Below, in pieces: positions 16,481 to 23,383 of a stretch of DNA of 23,383 nucleotides; position 1 is the stretch's first letter; every line of letters starts with the position of its first letter. Origin of the DNA: Baffinella frigidus (Eukaryota > Cryptophyceae > Cryptomonadales > Baffinellaceae); assembly GCA_026770585.1 (NCBI GenBank), contig MU647483.1, forward strand, positions 55,458 through 78,840. The letters run 5' to 3'. The notes beneath the pieces are model-generated. The model was not told where the DNA came from and made no database searches. It worked only from the letters and a program-made list of their open reading frames with translations. Both the position numbers and the translations under genes were made by a program.

Positions 16481-16780
16481 ACCCTTTGCACTCCGCGGCT
16501 GCCAGCCCAGATTGTTACCAACTCCTCATAGTGCCAGACACAGATATGCGATGGGAGTGTAATACAAAACACCACATCATCAAAGGGAGAGGGAGGGACA
16601 AAGACTCTGTCCCGTAGCTCTGCCTGAGTGCAACCAGGGTTTAGGGTTTGGGGACCCGTTGAACTCGGCGGCTGCCAGCCCAGAGCGCTTCAGAGTGTAG
16701 GGTGTAGGGTGTACGGTTTATGGTTTATGGTTTATGGGTTGGGTTCAGGGTGTAGGGTTCGGGGTTTAGGGTTGAGAGAC
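16481..16780 (-). repeat. Duplicated segment with Kelch-fragment ends
   Basis: The block GTTGCACTCCGCGGCTGCCA, with CAGCCCAGA or CATCCTAGA after it, recurs at about 16486, 16656, 16786 and 16917. Two copies extend about 130 bases with TACCAACTCC-CATAGTGCCA and AATACAAA-CACCACA blocks. Telomere-like GGTGTAGGG sequence separates the copies. Confidence 0.7.
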
Positions 16781-16909
16781 TCGTTGCACTCCGCGGCTGC
16801 CATCCTAGACTGATACCAACTCCGCATAGTGCCAGGCACCGAGATGGGCGTGATATCCGATGTGAGTGTAATACAAAGCACCACAGCATCAAAGGGAACG
16901 AGAGGGAGA

Positions 16910-17395
16910 GAGACCCGTTGCACTCCGCGGCTGCCAGCCCAGAGCGCGCCACGGTAAGGTCGGGCTCGCGCTGCCACTCCTGCTCTCGGGGTTGGAGCTG
17001 AGTTTTGTTTTTTTGGCGGGTTTGGTTTTTTTTGGGGGAGGGTTGGGGTTTTTTGTTTTGCTGAGGGCTGAGGGGTGAGAGGTGAGGGGTGAGGGGTGTG
17101 GGTTTCAGGGTTGAGGGTTCAGGGTTGAGGGTTTGAGGTCATGCTCGCGCTGCCACTCCTGCATCCGGATTGGGGTTTGAAGGTTTGTTTTTGTTTTTGG
17201 TGAGGGTTGAGAGTTTTTTGGCGAGTTTTTTTTGGTGAGGGTTGGGGTGTGGAGTTTGGGGTTTCGGGTGTAGGCTGTAGGGTGCCATTCCTGGTGTAAA
17301 GCGCGCGTGTCGAGCGACTCGACGGTCTTGAGGACGGCCCACCCGTCGCAGCCCCCGAGCGCGAAGATTTTGTTGCCCCGCGCCACTGCAAATTG
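16910..17395 (-). pseudogene. Kelch-repeat fragments split by telomere-like spacers
   Basis: Reading the - strand from 17395 down: ARGNKIFALGGCDGWAVLK followed by TVESLDTRALHQEWHP (to about 17283) is a Kelch blade with the GG pair and the trailing Trp. Near 17165-17140 an AG-GAGTGG junction opens QEWQREHDL and is quickly lost in CCCTCAACCCTGAA repeat. Near 16985-16915 the same junction opens QEWQREPDLTVARSGLAAA, the start of the next blade. The pieces between are C-rich and telomere-like on the coding strand. Kelch blades form beta-propellers that bind protein partners. Broken frames and duplicated exon starts suggest decay or an unresolved exon array; a spliced gene cannot be excluded. Confidence 0.5.
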
Positions 17396-17399
17396 TAGA

Positions 17400-17650
17400 G
17401 CGAAAAGTTAGTCTACCTCTCAAGGTAGACGAAAAGTTAGTCTACCTCTCAAGGCTGGTAGAAGGACTGTGTTGAAACCAATTTGTTCCTTAAAGTCGTA
17501 TGTTCAAGCAGGGAGGTACGGAATGCGAGGCGTGAAGCAGCACCGCAGTCTGAAAGGTTCTGCAAAGGGTGGTAGTATCGTATTTTGTTCAGCCACACAG
17601 CGGGCTACGCAGGGAAGCACGTTTCAGAATCAAGCCATTGCCGGTTACCT
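17400..17650. other. Short direct repeat, otherwise no gene
   Basis: GCGAAAAGTTAGTCTACCTC and a second copy (17399-17453, unit about 29 bp) are tandem. The rest is unique-looking, with no supported ORF. Confidence 0.5.
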
Positions 17651-17770
17651 TATTCGTAGGAACCCCCCCTATGCCCCTACGGATTGCCTACCGTAGGGTT
17701 GTAGGTCTTATCGCTCAAGAGTTATTCGAAATCCATCCGACGTCCGCTGTGTGGAGCACACAGCGGACCA
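17651..17770 (+). repeat. Interspersed repeat family F, copy 1
   Basis: CGTAGGAACCCCCCCTATG, CTACGG-TTGCCTACCGTAGG, GTCTTATCGCT, and CGTCCGCTGTGTGGAG occur in the same order as at 22329-22432. The last motif forms an inverse pair with CACACAGCGGAC here. Confidence 0.7.
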
Positions 17771-17853
17771 CCGCGCGGCATGCAAGATCCGTGAAGAGAT
17801 TTGTAGGAGAAATCCCACACACAAAACTCCAAACCTAATACCATGAAGCATTA

Positions 17854-17960
17854 ACCGAATCCGGAAACAGCTCGTAAGCGCGGCCGACACGGAGTACAGT
17901 AAGCAGCACAAAGCGTAGAGCATGTGCGGCGCTGGCGATGGCAACACATTACCAATCTCT
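17854..17960 (+). mobile_element. SINE-like element, copy 3 (diverged)
   Basis: It keeps ATCCGGAAA, GCGGCCGACACGGAGTACAG, CATGTGCGGCGCTGG and ACCAATCTCT. The 5' GTAGGAGGTGGAG start is not recognisable. Confidence 0.65.
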
Positions 17961-17979
17961 CTCCGTGCATAGAAACGTG

Positions 17980-18168
17980 TAGAGCATTTGCGGTAATTGT
18001 TGTCCGTTTTGGACTTGCGGTTTTCCCGTTTTCCAATTTTGATTTGTACCAGAAGTGTCCCTTTAAAGTTCGTAATTTTTTTTAAATGGACACTTCTGGT
18101 ACAAATCAAAACCGGGAAACGGGAAAACCGTATGTCCAAAACGGACAACAATTACCGCAAACGCTCTA
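17980..18168. mobile_element. Foldback element, TAGAGC termini, copy 2
   Basis: A 189-bp element with arms of about 80 bp and a spacer of about 25 bases. The left arm runs TAGAGCATTTGCGGTAATTG to about 18062; the right arm starts GGACACTTCTGGTACAAATC and ends CCGCAAACGCTCTA. Arm identity is high by eye. TA at both tips and the TAGAGC end relate it to 2586-2794. The transcript would form a long hairpin. Confidence 0.85.
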
Positions 18169-18202
18169 TCGCAAACTATCACTAGCGATGGATGCATCGG
18201 GC

Positions 18203-18316
18203 GAGTTGACTGATCGGTGTCACACCAAATGTTGACGAATCTCACCACGAAACAAAGACATCAACTTCCGGTCTCCTTATTTTGAGCAGAGCCGATTACC
18301 TGAGGCAGAGCTAGAA
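18203..18316 (+). repeat. Interspersed repeat family G, copy 1
   Basis: GTTGACTGATCGGT, CACCAAA-GTTG, CAACTTCCGGTCTCC, GAGCAG and GAGGCAGAGCTAGA follow the same order as in the two arms of the large inverted repeat at 19213-19721. Confidence 0.65.
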
Positions 18317-18506
18317 TTACTCAGAGAGATGCGACGCAGTCAGGAGGAAAGCCCGAAAGTTGCGGGGCGAGTCTCCAAACTGGTGGCCACGGAAAGGCTT
18401 AGGGGCCTCTCGAGTATCGTCGAGGTCCTTTCTGAGGGTAGTAAAGAACAAGAAGAAGACACCGCCCACAGACGGCAAAAGTCGACGCCCACTGACGGCA
18501 AAAGTC

Positions 18507-18552
<46 letters not shown>

Positions 18553-18556
18553 CGAG

Positions 18557-18596
<40 letters not shown>

Positions 18597-18660
18597 AGAG
18601 AGAGAGAGAGAGCGGAGCTAGGACCGCGTCTCATGTAGGGGCCATAGGGCCTACCGTTGT
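18317..18660 (+). repeat. AT then GA microsatellite
   Basis: A TA repeat (about 18508-18532) joins directly to an AG repeat (about 18533-18615), preceded by a duplicated GACGGCAAAAGTC unit (18471-18506). The 205-codon ORF through here (18329-18946) owes its length to the repeats and is not called a gene. Confidence 0.85.
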
Positions 18661-18985
18661 CCAATACCGCATGCGAAATAACCTAAATTCGAGGAGTTTT
18701 CCGACGCGTGTGAAACGTGCAAAGTCGAGTGTTTCCCCGGCTCGTGTAAAACGTGCGAATTCCAGGCTGTTCCTGACCCTTGTGGAACGTGCCTTTTGTA
18801 GTCCAATACCGTACGCTAACCACCCTGGATTCGAGGGGCTTCCAAATTCGTGTGGAACGTGCCGATTGAAAATGTTTCCAAACTCGTGTGGAACGTGCCG
18901 AGTCAAATTATTTCCAAATTCGTGTGGAACGTGCCAACTCAAATAATTTCCCGACTGGTGTGGAACGTGCCTGCCGCGTGCTGCA
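18661..18985 (+). repeat. Minisatellite with GTGTGGAACGTGCC units
   Basis: Units of about 38 bp hold CGTGTGGAACGTGCC then a variable AT-rich part and TTTCC. There is a higher-order duplication of about 138 bp, marked by GTCCAATACCG at 18659 and 18802. In one frame it reads FPNSCGTCR repeatedly, but in another VERA repeatedly, so the reading is probably not selected. Confidence 0.7.
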
Positions 18986-19018
18986 TCCGCGCTCCCGGCC
19001 GCCCCATCTCCAGCCTGT

Positions 19019-19200
19019 CCACGCCATACGTTGTTACGCCTACCATCATACGGTGTTACGCCTACCATCCAGCGTTACGACTATCATCCATCGTTACGCC
19101 CACCATCCGGCGTTGCGACTATCATCCATCGTTACGCCTATCATCCGGCGTTGCGACTTTCATCCATCGTTATGCCTATCATCCGGCGTTACGACTGTCT
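19019..19200 (+). repeat. 19-bp / 38-bp minisatellite (CATCCGGCGTTACG)
   Basis: Alternating 19-bp units TATCATCCATCGTTACGCC and TATCATCCGGCGTTGCGAC form a 38-bp dimer repeated about three times. Older, more diverged units lie at the left end. Confidence 0.85.
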
Positions 19201-19392
19201 AGCCCTTCCTCAGTCGGGTCGACTGATCGTTTTCTCACCCAAAGTTGGCTAGTTTGTCCCACAAAACAAGACAATCAACTTCCGGTCTCCAGATCTGGAG
19301 GAGAGCAGTTAAATCAGGCAGAGCTAGACACTATCCCTTAAGTGGCGAGGCGGTCAAAATTGACCGCCAAGAGGTCCTAGGCAGGTGCCCCT

Positions 19393-19490
19393 TCTCATGT
19401 TGACAGTCTGGGTGTGCGGTACTGCGGCACAAACCCGTCAACTTTGGGGCGGGAAAGCGCGGGGGCTCACCAACTTGGTGCGCCCCAAAA
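19393..19490 (+). repeat. GTTGAC/GTCAAC repeat family, copy 2
   Basis: CATGTTGACAGTCTGGGTG, GTACTGCGGCACAAACCC, GTCAACTTTGGGGCGGG and a CACCAA-TTGGTG hairpin occur in the family order. It lies in the spacer of the large inverted repeat. Confidence 0.65.
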
Positions 19491-19508
19491 GCCTGAGACA
19501 GAGCTAGG

Positions 19509-19602
19509 TATCCCTTAAGTGGCGAGTAGGCGCATACGCCTTACGGTAGGGCCTTGGGACCTCTTGGCGGTCAACTTTGACCGCCTCACCACTTAAGGGA
19601 TA
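19509..19602. mobile_element. MITE family B, copy with both ends
   Basis: TATCCCTTAAGTGGCGA at the left and CACCACTTAAGGGATA at the right; the interior has CGCATACGCC and ACGGTAGGGCC. It is 94 bp long. It matches 21998-22099 in ends and centre, with a different right interior. Confidence 0.7.
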
Positions 19603-19879
19603 GTGTCTAGCTCTGCCTGATGTAACTGCTCTCCTCCAAATCTGGAGACCGGAAGTGAATTCTCGTGTTGTGTGGTATAAATGAGCCAACTTTGGGTGAG
19701 AAAACGATCGGTCAACCCGACGCACACGGTACGTCGTACCGCACACCCAGACTGTCAATGTGAGAAAAATCGGTCAACCCGAGTGAGGCAGAGCTAGGAA
19801 CTCAGGCAGGGGCAGAGACCACCAAATCACCATGATTTGGTGGGCCCCAACAGATTGAGACAGCGCTAGAATACACGGG

Positions 19880-20255
19880 GCACGGGGCAGGGAAGGACTC
19901 TTCAACGAGGAGCGGGACTTGGGCATAGCCAGGCAGGGCTCTCACCCGCTCTAAAGTTGACGGATTTGTACCGCGCACCCAACATATCAACTTACCAATA
20001 GTCGGTCAAGCCGAGTGAGGCAGCGCTAGCGTACGGGGCAGGGTGGAACAACCCTTCAACAACCCCGTCAACTTTGGAGCGGGAAAGACCCTTCGACGAG
20101 GTGCGGGACTTGTTCATAGCCAGGCGGCGCCCACATGGAAGGCCCCGCGCGCCACTTACCCGACTCTTCTCAAGTTGACATCTTGGCTCCGCGGTACAAA
20201 CCCGTCAACTTTGGAGCGGGAAAGGGCCCGAACCCACCAAATGGCTTCGCCCCAA
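19880..20255 (-). pseudogene. Triplicated Kelch-blade fragments with interposed repeats
   Basis: On the - strand, GKWRAGPSMWAPPGYEQ followed by VPHLVEGSFPAPK is encoded near 20156-20070. A shorter relative, RALPGYAQVPLLVEESFPAP, lies near 19945-19880. Both match the fuller blade at 20450-20320. Between them lie GTTGAC/GTCAAC repeats (19929-20000, 20058-20087, 20163-20255) and GACAGAGCTAG motifs. The alternation suggests repeated duplication of one coding exon together with a neighbouring element. None keeps a long frame. Confidence 0.5.
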
Positions 20256-20270
20256 AAGACTGAGACAGAG

Positions 20271-21545
20271 CTATAATATACGAAAAGACTGAGCCCGAGC
20301 CATAATATACGGGGCAGGGCGGCACCCTTCGACGAGGTGCGGGACTTGTTGATAGCCAGGCGGGGCGCGCATCGAAGGCTCCGCGCGCCACTTGCCCTCC
20401 CGCGGGTCGAACGACTCCACGGAGGAGAGCGCCTGGTGCTCGTCGTCCCACTCTAGCCCGGAGAGCCCCTGGTGTTGTTGCCGCATCAATGACCGTTACG
20501 GTGTGTAAAAAGGGGGTATCGTTGACGGTGTGCAGAGCGCTCATCGTCCCACTCTAGCCCGGAGAGCCCCTGCAGAGGTCCGTTGACCGTTACGGTGTGT
20601 AGGGGGGTGGGGTAGGTGTTGCCTCGCGTGTTGACCGGCAAGACGATACCTCCTTTTTACACACGCTACCGGCCCTAAAACCTGAACCCTAAAGATCCAG
20701 GTTTGATGAGCGTGCGCCCGGAGGAAGGTTCGCCACGAGGAGAAAGTTGTGCGCTGTCACGACGCGTGTTGCAGCGTTCCGACCATCCATGACCAGCCGG
20801 CTCTGCAACACAGGGGCCTCTCCTCGACGAAATACCTGAGAATAGTCTGGGACGGTCTTGGCCGCGCGCCCTGCCCCTCCCAAAACCCGGAACCTTGAAC
20901 TTTTCACTCATACCTAAGAGCAGTGAGGGACATCGTTGCCCCCCCATCGCGTAGATCCGCCCGGACACACGATAGGGAGGAAACACACCGTGTTTTCAAA
21001 ACGCGACGTTTCGCGCTAAAAGTGTGTCGCGGTACAACATTTCATTACAGCAGAGCGGCACAGCGCGCCGATTCCCAAAAAAATGGGCGTGTTTCCCAGG
21101 TAGAATCAACTTTACTCGAGGATGGTGTAGTGAAACGAAATTCCCTTGCATGACCTGGCATGGCTGTACGCGGGAGATCTCCCAGAGGGGATACCTGGGA
21201 ATAGTCTGGTACGGACTTGGCCGCGCCCTGCCCCCCGATCGCGTAGATCCGCCCGTTGAGCGCCACGGCCGCGAACATGCACCTGCTCAAACGTTGACGA
21301 CGTTACTACTCACCTGGCAACTTTTGCTCATCGCACGGCTGCAGATACACACCAACTCCCCATGCGGGGGGCGAACTGTGGCCTTTGTCCACAACGTGCA
21401 CGTGGGCACTTGTAGCTTAAATCCTCTGAATGGCCACGGGCCGCCTCGAGGGGTAGGGAAATGTATGCACTGGAGGGCCCCTGCCCCCAGATGGCGTAGA
21501 TCCGCCCGTTGAGCGCCACGGCCGCGAACATGCACCTGCTCACAA
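20271..21545 (-). pseudogene. Kelch-repeat exon cluster, decayed or spliced
   Basis: Blade pieces in - strand order: CMFAAVALNGRIYAIWGQG (about 21540-21483); the same exon again as CMFAAVALNGRIYAIGGQG plus AAKSVPDYSQ (about 21291-21195); GRIYAMGG (about 20963-20940) then, after an insert of about 60 bases, GRAAKTVPDYSQVF and about 45 more residues (to a stop near 20690); and GLSGLEWDDEHQALSSVESF with DPREGKWRAEPSMRAP (about 20473-20380). First-exon copies begin right after an AG, GAGCAG-GTGCATG, as at a splice acceptor; VPDYSQ is followed by GTAT, a possible donor. Kelch blades normally form a propeller for protein binding. Blade strands are spread over several frames with no continuous ORF, so I favour a decayed gene or exon array. 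Confidence 0.5.
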
Positions 21546-21920
21546 GTTGACGATGTTCGCACAGCTCAAAAGTTGACGATGTTGTTACTCAACCGGCAAC
21601 TTTCGGAAGCACGCCGTCAGCTCTAGGCGCGGCAGACGGAATGCACTGGCAACGCTTGGCCAAGAGTCTATCCGGGTGAGGCAGAACCAGGATTCATGGA
21701 AGGGTCGGGGAGTGGGGCCACTCGAGGTTGAAAGAAGGACGATTGTTGACCCCCCCCCCCCCTTCCCGCCTTGAGTGGGGGCGCTCCGTGTCGAGAGCAT
21801 GGGAACATGCCTTGTAGAATCATCACTCTGGAAGAAGCGATGCTGGATGCGCCGTTTCGAAACGCACCGTTTCGAGACCATGCTCTCGAAACGTTGACGA
21901 TGTTATTACTCATTTATACA
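21546..21920. other. Repeated GTTGACGATGTT motif; no supported gene
   Basis: GTTGACGATGTT with TACTCA after it recurs at about 21547, 21571 and 21892, with a relative (GTTGACGACGTT) at 21293. Short palindromes around CGTTTCGAAACG and CGAGACCATGCTCTCG fill 21850-21890. A C-run lies near 21751-21764. Confidence 0.5.
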
Positions 21921-21997
21921 AGAGATGTGCATGGGCACATCGAGGCACATCACATGCACATCTCATGCTCACGAGATGTGCTCATGCACATCTCTCG
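21919..21997. repeat. Imperfect palindrome of GATGTGCATG units
   Basis: AGAGATGTGCATG at the left is answered by CATGCACATCTCT at the right, with further ACATC and GATGT pairs between. A compact imperfect hairpin of about 75 bases. Confidence 0.7.
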
Positions 21998-22099
21998 TAT
22001 CCCGTAAGTGGCGGACGGGCGGATATGCGCCCTAACTCGCCCTAGAAAGATCATAGGGCTCTACCGTAGGGCGTATGAGCCTACTCGCCACTTAAGGGA
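21998..22099. mobile_element. MITE family B, full copy
   Basis: The left end TATCCCGTAAGTGGCG and right end CGCCACTTAAGGGA form terminal repeats of about 14 bp. The interior has GCGCCCTAACTCGCCCTA and CTCTACCGTAGGGCGTATG blocks. No coding sequence. Confidence 0.7.
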
Positions 22100-22209
22100 A
22101 CATCACTCACCCCTCCAACGACCTCTTCAATGACTGTCCTTCTTCTCTTTTTCGTTATTACGCTCCAGCCTTGCAGAGGCACCGCAGAGGCATGAGAGGG
22201 CTGCTCCCT

Positions 22210-22301
22210 CCTCCTCCGACACGGGGGTAGATTAAGTATCACAATACGTAGGGCATGGGCGGTGCCGGCGCTGGTTGTTTGGCAATAGATTACCAATCTC
22301 T
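22210..22301 (+). mobile_element. SINE-like element, copy 4 (5' truncated)
   Basis: It keeps CCGACACGGGGGTA, a diverged middle, GGCGCTGGTTGTTTGGCAAT and TACCAATCTCT. It lies directly ahead of a family F repeat. Confidence 0.65.
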
Positions 22302-22328
22302 GGGGAGTGCCCGAGTTTCCGTGCCCTT

Positions 22329-22670
22329 ATACGTAGGAACCCCCCTATGTCGCTACGGGTTGCCTACCGTAGGGTCCTGGGTCTTATCGCTCCGGGGATA
22401 TTCAAAATCCCTTCGAAGTCCGCTGTATGGCGGGCGCATCCCTTCGAAGTCCGCTATGTGAGGGTGCTGGCGCTGGTCGTTTGGCAACAAATTACCAATC
22501 TCAGGGGAGTGGGGGCGCACGTCCCTACGGGTTGCCTGAGGGTCCTTGGTCTGATCGCTTAGGGGTTATCCAAATTCCCTTCGCAGTCCGCTGTGTGGAG
22601 AACGCTCCGTAGGTCTTATCGCTTAGGGGTTATTCAAAATCCCTCCGCAGTCCGGTGTGTGGAGGGCGCA
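22329..22670 (+). repeat. Family F repeats in tandem with a SINE-like tail
   Basis: The full copy (22329-22432) holds TACGTAGGAACCCCCCTATG and GTCCGCTGTATGG. It is followed by a SINE-like 3' end (22464-22502), then two shorter family F pieces (22523-22600 and 22603-22670) with GGTCTTATCGCTTAGGGGTT and CAGTCCGCTGTGTGGAG. The SINE-tail/family-F order repeats, which indicates segmental duplication. Confidence 0.7.
22464..22502 (+). mobile_element. SINE-like element, 3' fragment
   Basis: Only GCGCTGGTCGTTTGGCAAC and AAATTACCAATCTC remain, immediately before a family F piece. Confidence 0.6.
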
Positions 22671-22849
22671 CCGTTTCGAAAGCATGGGCGGACAGGGCGT
22701 CGAGAGCCCTGTTGTCAGGTCCAGCTTGAAGACCTGCCCACACACGTAGGAGGTGGAGTTAGGTGTGCGCGATGCATACTGTGGAAGGTTTATGGCTGAT
22801 CGGCTCTCTCTCTCTCTCTCAAGCACACACACGCACACACAAGCACACA

Positions 22850-22980
22850 TGTAGGAGGTGGAGAGAGAATGCATCCGGAAAATGCTCGTGTGAGCGGCCG
22901 ACACGGGGTACAGTAGATGGCACACTGCGTAGCATGTGCGGCACTGTCGCTGATTGTTTGGCAATACAATATCAATCTCT
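22850..22980 (+). mobile_element. SINE-like element, copy 5 (full length)
   Basis: TGTAGGAGGTGGAGAGAGAA at the 5' end, the GAGCGGCCGACACGGGGTAC core and ATATCAATCTCT at the 3' end. An isolated 5' fragment (GTAGGAGGTGGAGTTAG) lies just upstream near 22747. CT and CA microsatellites separate the two. Confidence 0.75.
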
Positions 22981-23200
22981 CTGCCCGCACACGGTTTCAT
23001 CAGCAATGTCACTTCACCCAACCCTGGTGGCTTGCGCGGCCACACTCGGATGGATTGAAGTGTGAAACCCTGGACAAATAGGAAATCCAGGATTTTGGTT
23101 TTTGGGCGTCCAATATATTTTATGAGACATCTACTCGACTTCAGAGTCATGATTACTGCACCTGGCGTCTCCACACCATCTCCCGTGTGTCTCTGTAAAA
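22981..23200. other. Intergenic, nothing recognised
   Basis: Unique sequence. CCCTGGACAAATAGG and the nearby AATCCAGGATTTTGG hold short CCTGG/CCAGG inverse pairs. No gene is supported. Confidence 0.4.
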
Positions 23201-23248
23201 CGACTTTCTCTCTCTGTCTCTCTCTGTCTTCATGCCTCTCTGTCTCTG

Positions 23249-23316
<68 letters not shown>

Positions 23317-23340
23317 CATCTCTCTCTGTCTCTCTGTGTA

Positions 23341-23382
<42 letters not shown>

Positions 23383-23383
23383 C
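23200..23383 (+). repeat. TCTC and TCTG microsatellite
   Basis: TCTCTG units pass into long pure TCTG runs (about 23247-23310 and 23344-23380), reaching the window edge. Confidence 0.95.

Larger units (their letters stand above)
19213..19721. repeat. Large inverted repeat, arms of about 168 bp (family G)
   Basis: Arms at about 19213-19380 and 19553-19721 are reverse complements, roughly 85-90% by eye. Landmarks are GATCGTTTTCTCACCCAAAG, CTTCCGGTCTCCAGAT, TCAGGCAGAGCTAGACACTA and GACCGCCAAGAGGTCC. The spacer (19381-19552) carries another short repeat. Family B MITE ends lie inside both arms, so the MITE was present when the arms duplicated or belongs to the unit. Confidence 0.85.

Noticed and set aside
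18329-18946. A 205-codon + strand ORF
   Set aside because: Its length comes from TA and AG microsatellites and the 38-bp minisatellite.
14690-23000. CRISPR-like array among the regularly spaced repeats
   Set aside because: The repeat units are adjacent or irregular, there are no unique equal-length spacers, and the genome is eukaryotic.
22623-23174. A 183-codon - strand ORF
   Set aside because: It reads through the SINE-like element and a CT/CA microsatellite; the same peptide text recurs wherever the element is inserted.

Overview
This window looks like nuclear DNA from a unicellular photosynthetic eukaryote, most likely a green alga or a similar microalga. The evidence is the large amount of plant/algal-type TTTAGGG telomere-like repeat inside the sequence, two GC-rich genes with short GT-AG introns, and a very dense load of short non-autonomous elements and microsatellites. 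The species assignment is inference. There are no bacterial operons, no CRISPR array, no rRNA, and no tRNA I could support.

Only two genes are convincing, and they are diverged copies of one another on the + strand: copy 1 (3360-4962, two exons, 494 aa) and copy 2 (10148-11753, two exons, 513 aa). Each appears to encode a basic helix-loop-helix-like N-terminus, a linker built from 42-bp in-frame repeats, a PAS-like domain and a long C-terminal region I do not recognise. They share most of the PAS and C-terminal parts plus about 200 bases of 3' flank. Each has one intron the other lacks, and the intron private to copy 2 is made of CCCTAAA-like telomeric repeat. Fragments of Kelch-repeat coding sequence lie on the - strand (16.78-17.40 kb and 19.88-21.55 kb); they are duplicated, out of frame and interrupted by telomere-like or mobile sequence, so I call them decayed or exon-array remnants.

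Layout. 1-3.24 kb: repeats and MITE-like elements, including a palindrome-bearing element (726-933), GGGGTACC-type MITEs and a foldback element. 3.36-5.2 kb: copy 1. 5.2-8.5 kb: degenerate telomere-like repeat mixed with GA, GT and CT microsatellites. 8.5-10.1 kb: an isolated protein-like ORF, a near-perfect hairpin and a C-rich minisatellite. 10.15-12.0 kb: copy 2, then a poly-C run and a 10-base assembly gap. 12.06-16.1 kb: unique sequence, MITEs, a SINE-like element with an 11-bp target-site duplication, a heat-shock-element-like palindrome and a long-unit tandem array. 16.1-17.4 kb: nearly perfect TTTAGGG tracts and the first Kelch fragments. 17.4-22.7 kb: nested small elements, inverted repeats and the other Kelch fragments. 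22.7-23.38 kb: another SINE-like copy and a TCTG microsatellite.

The main theme is telomere-like repeat as raw material: it forms long internal tracts, at least one complete intron of an apparently intact gene, and the spacers between Kelch exon fragments.
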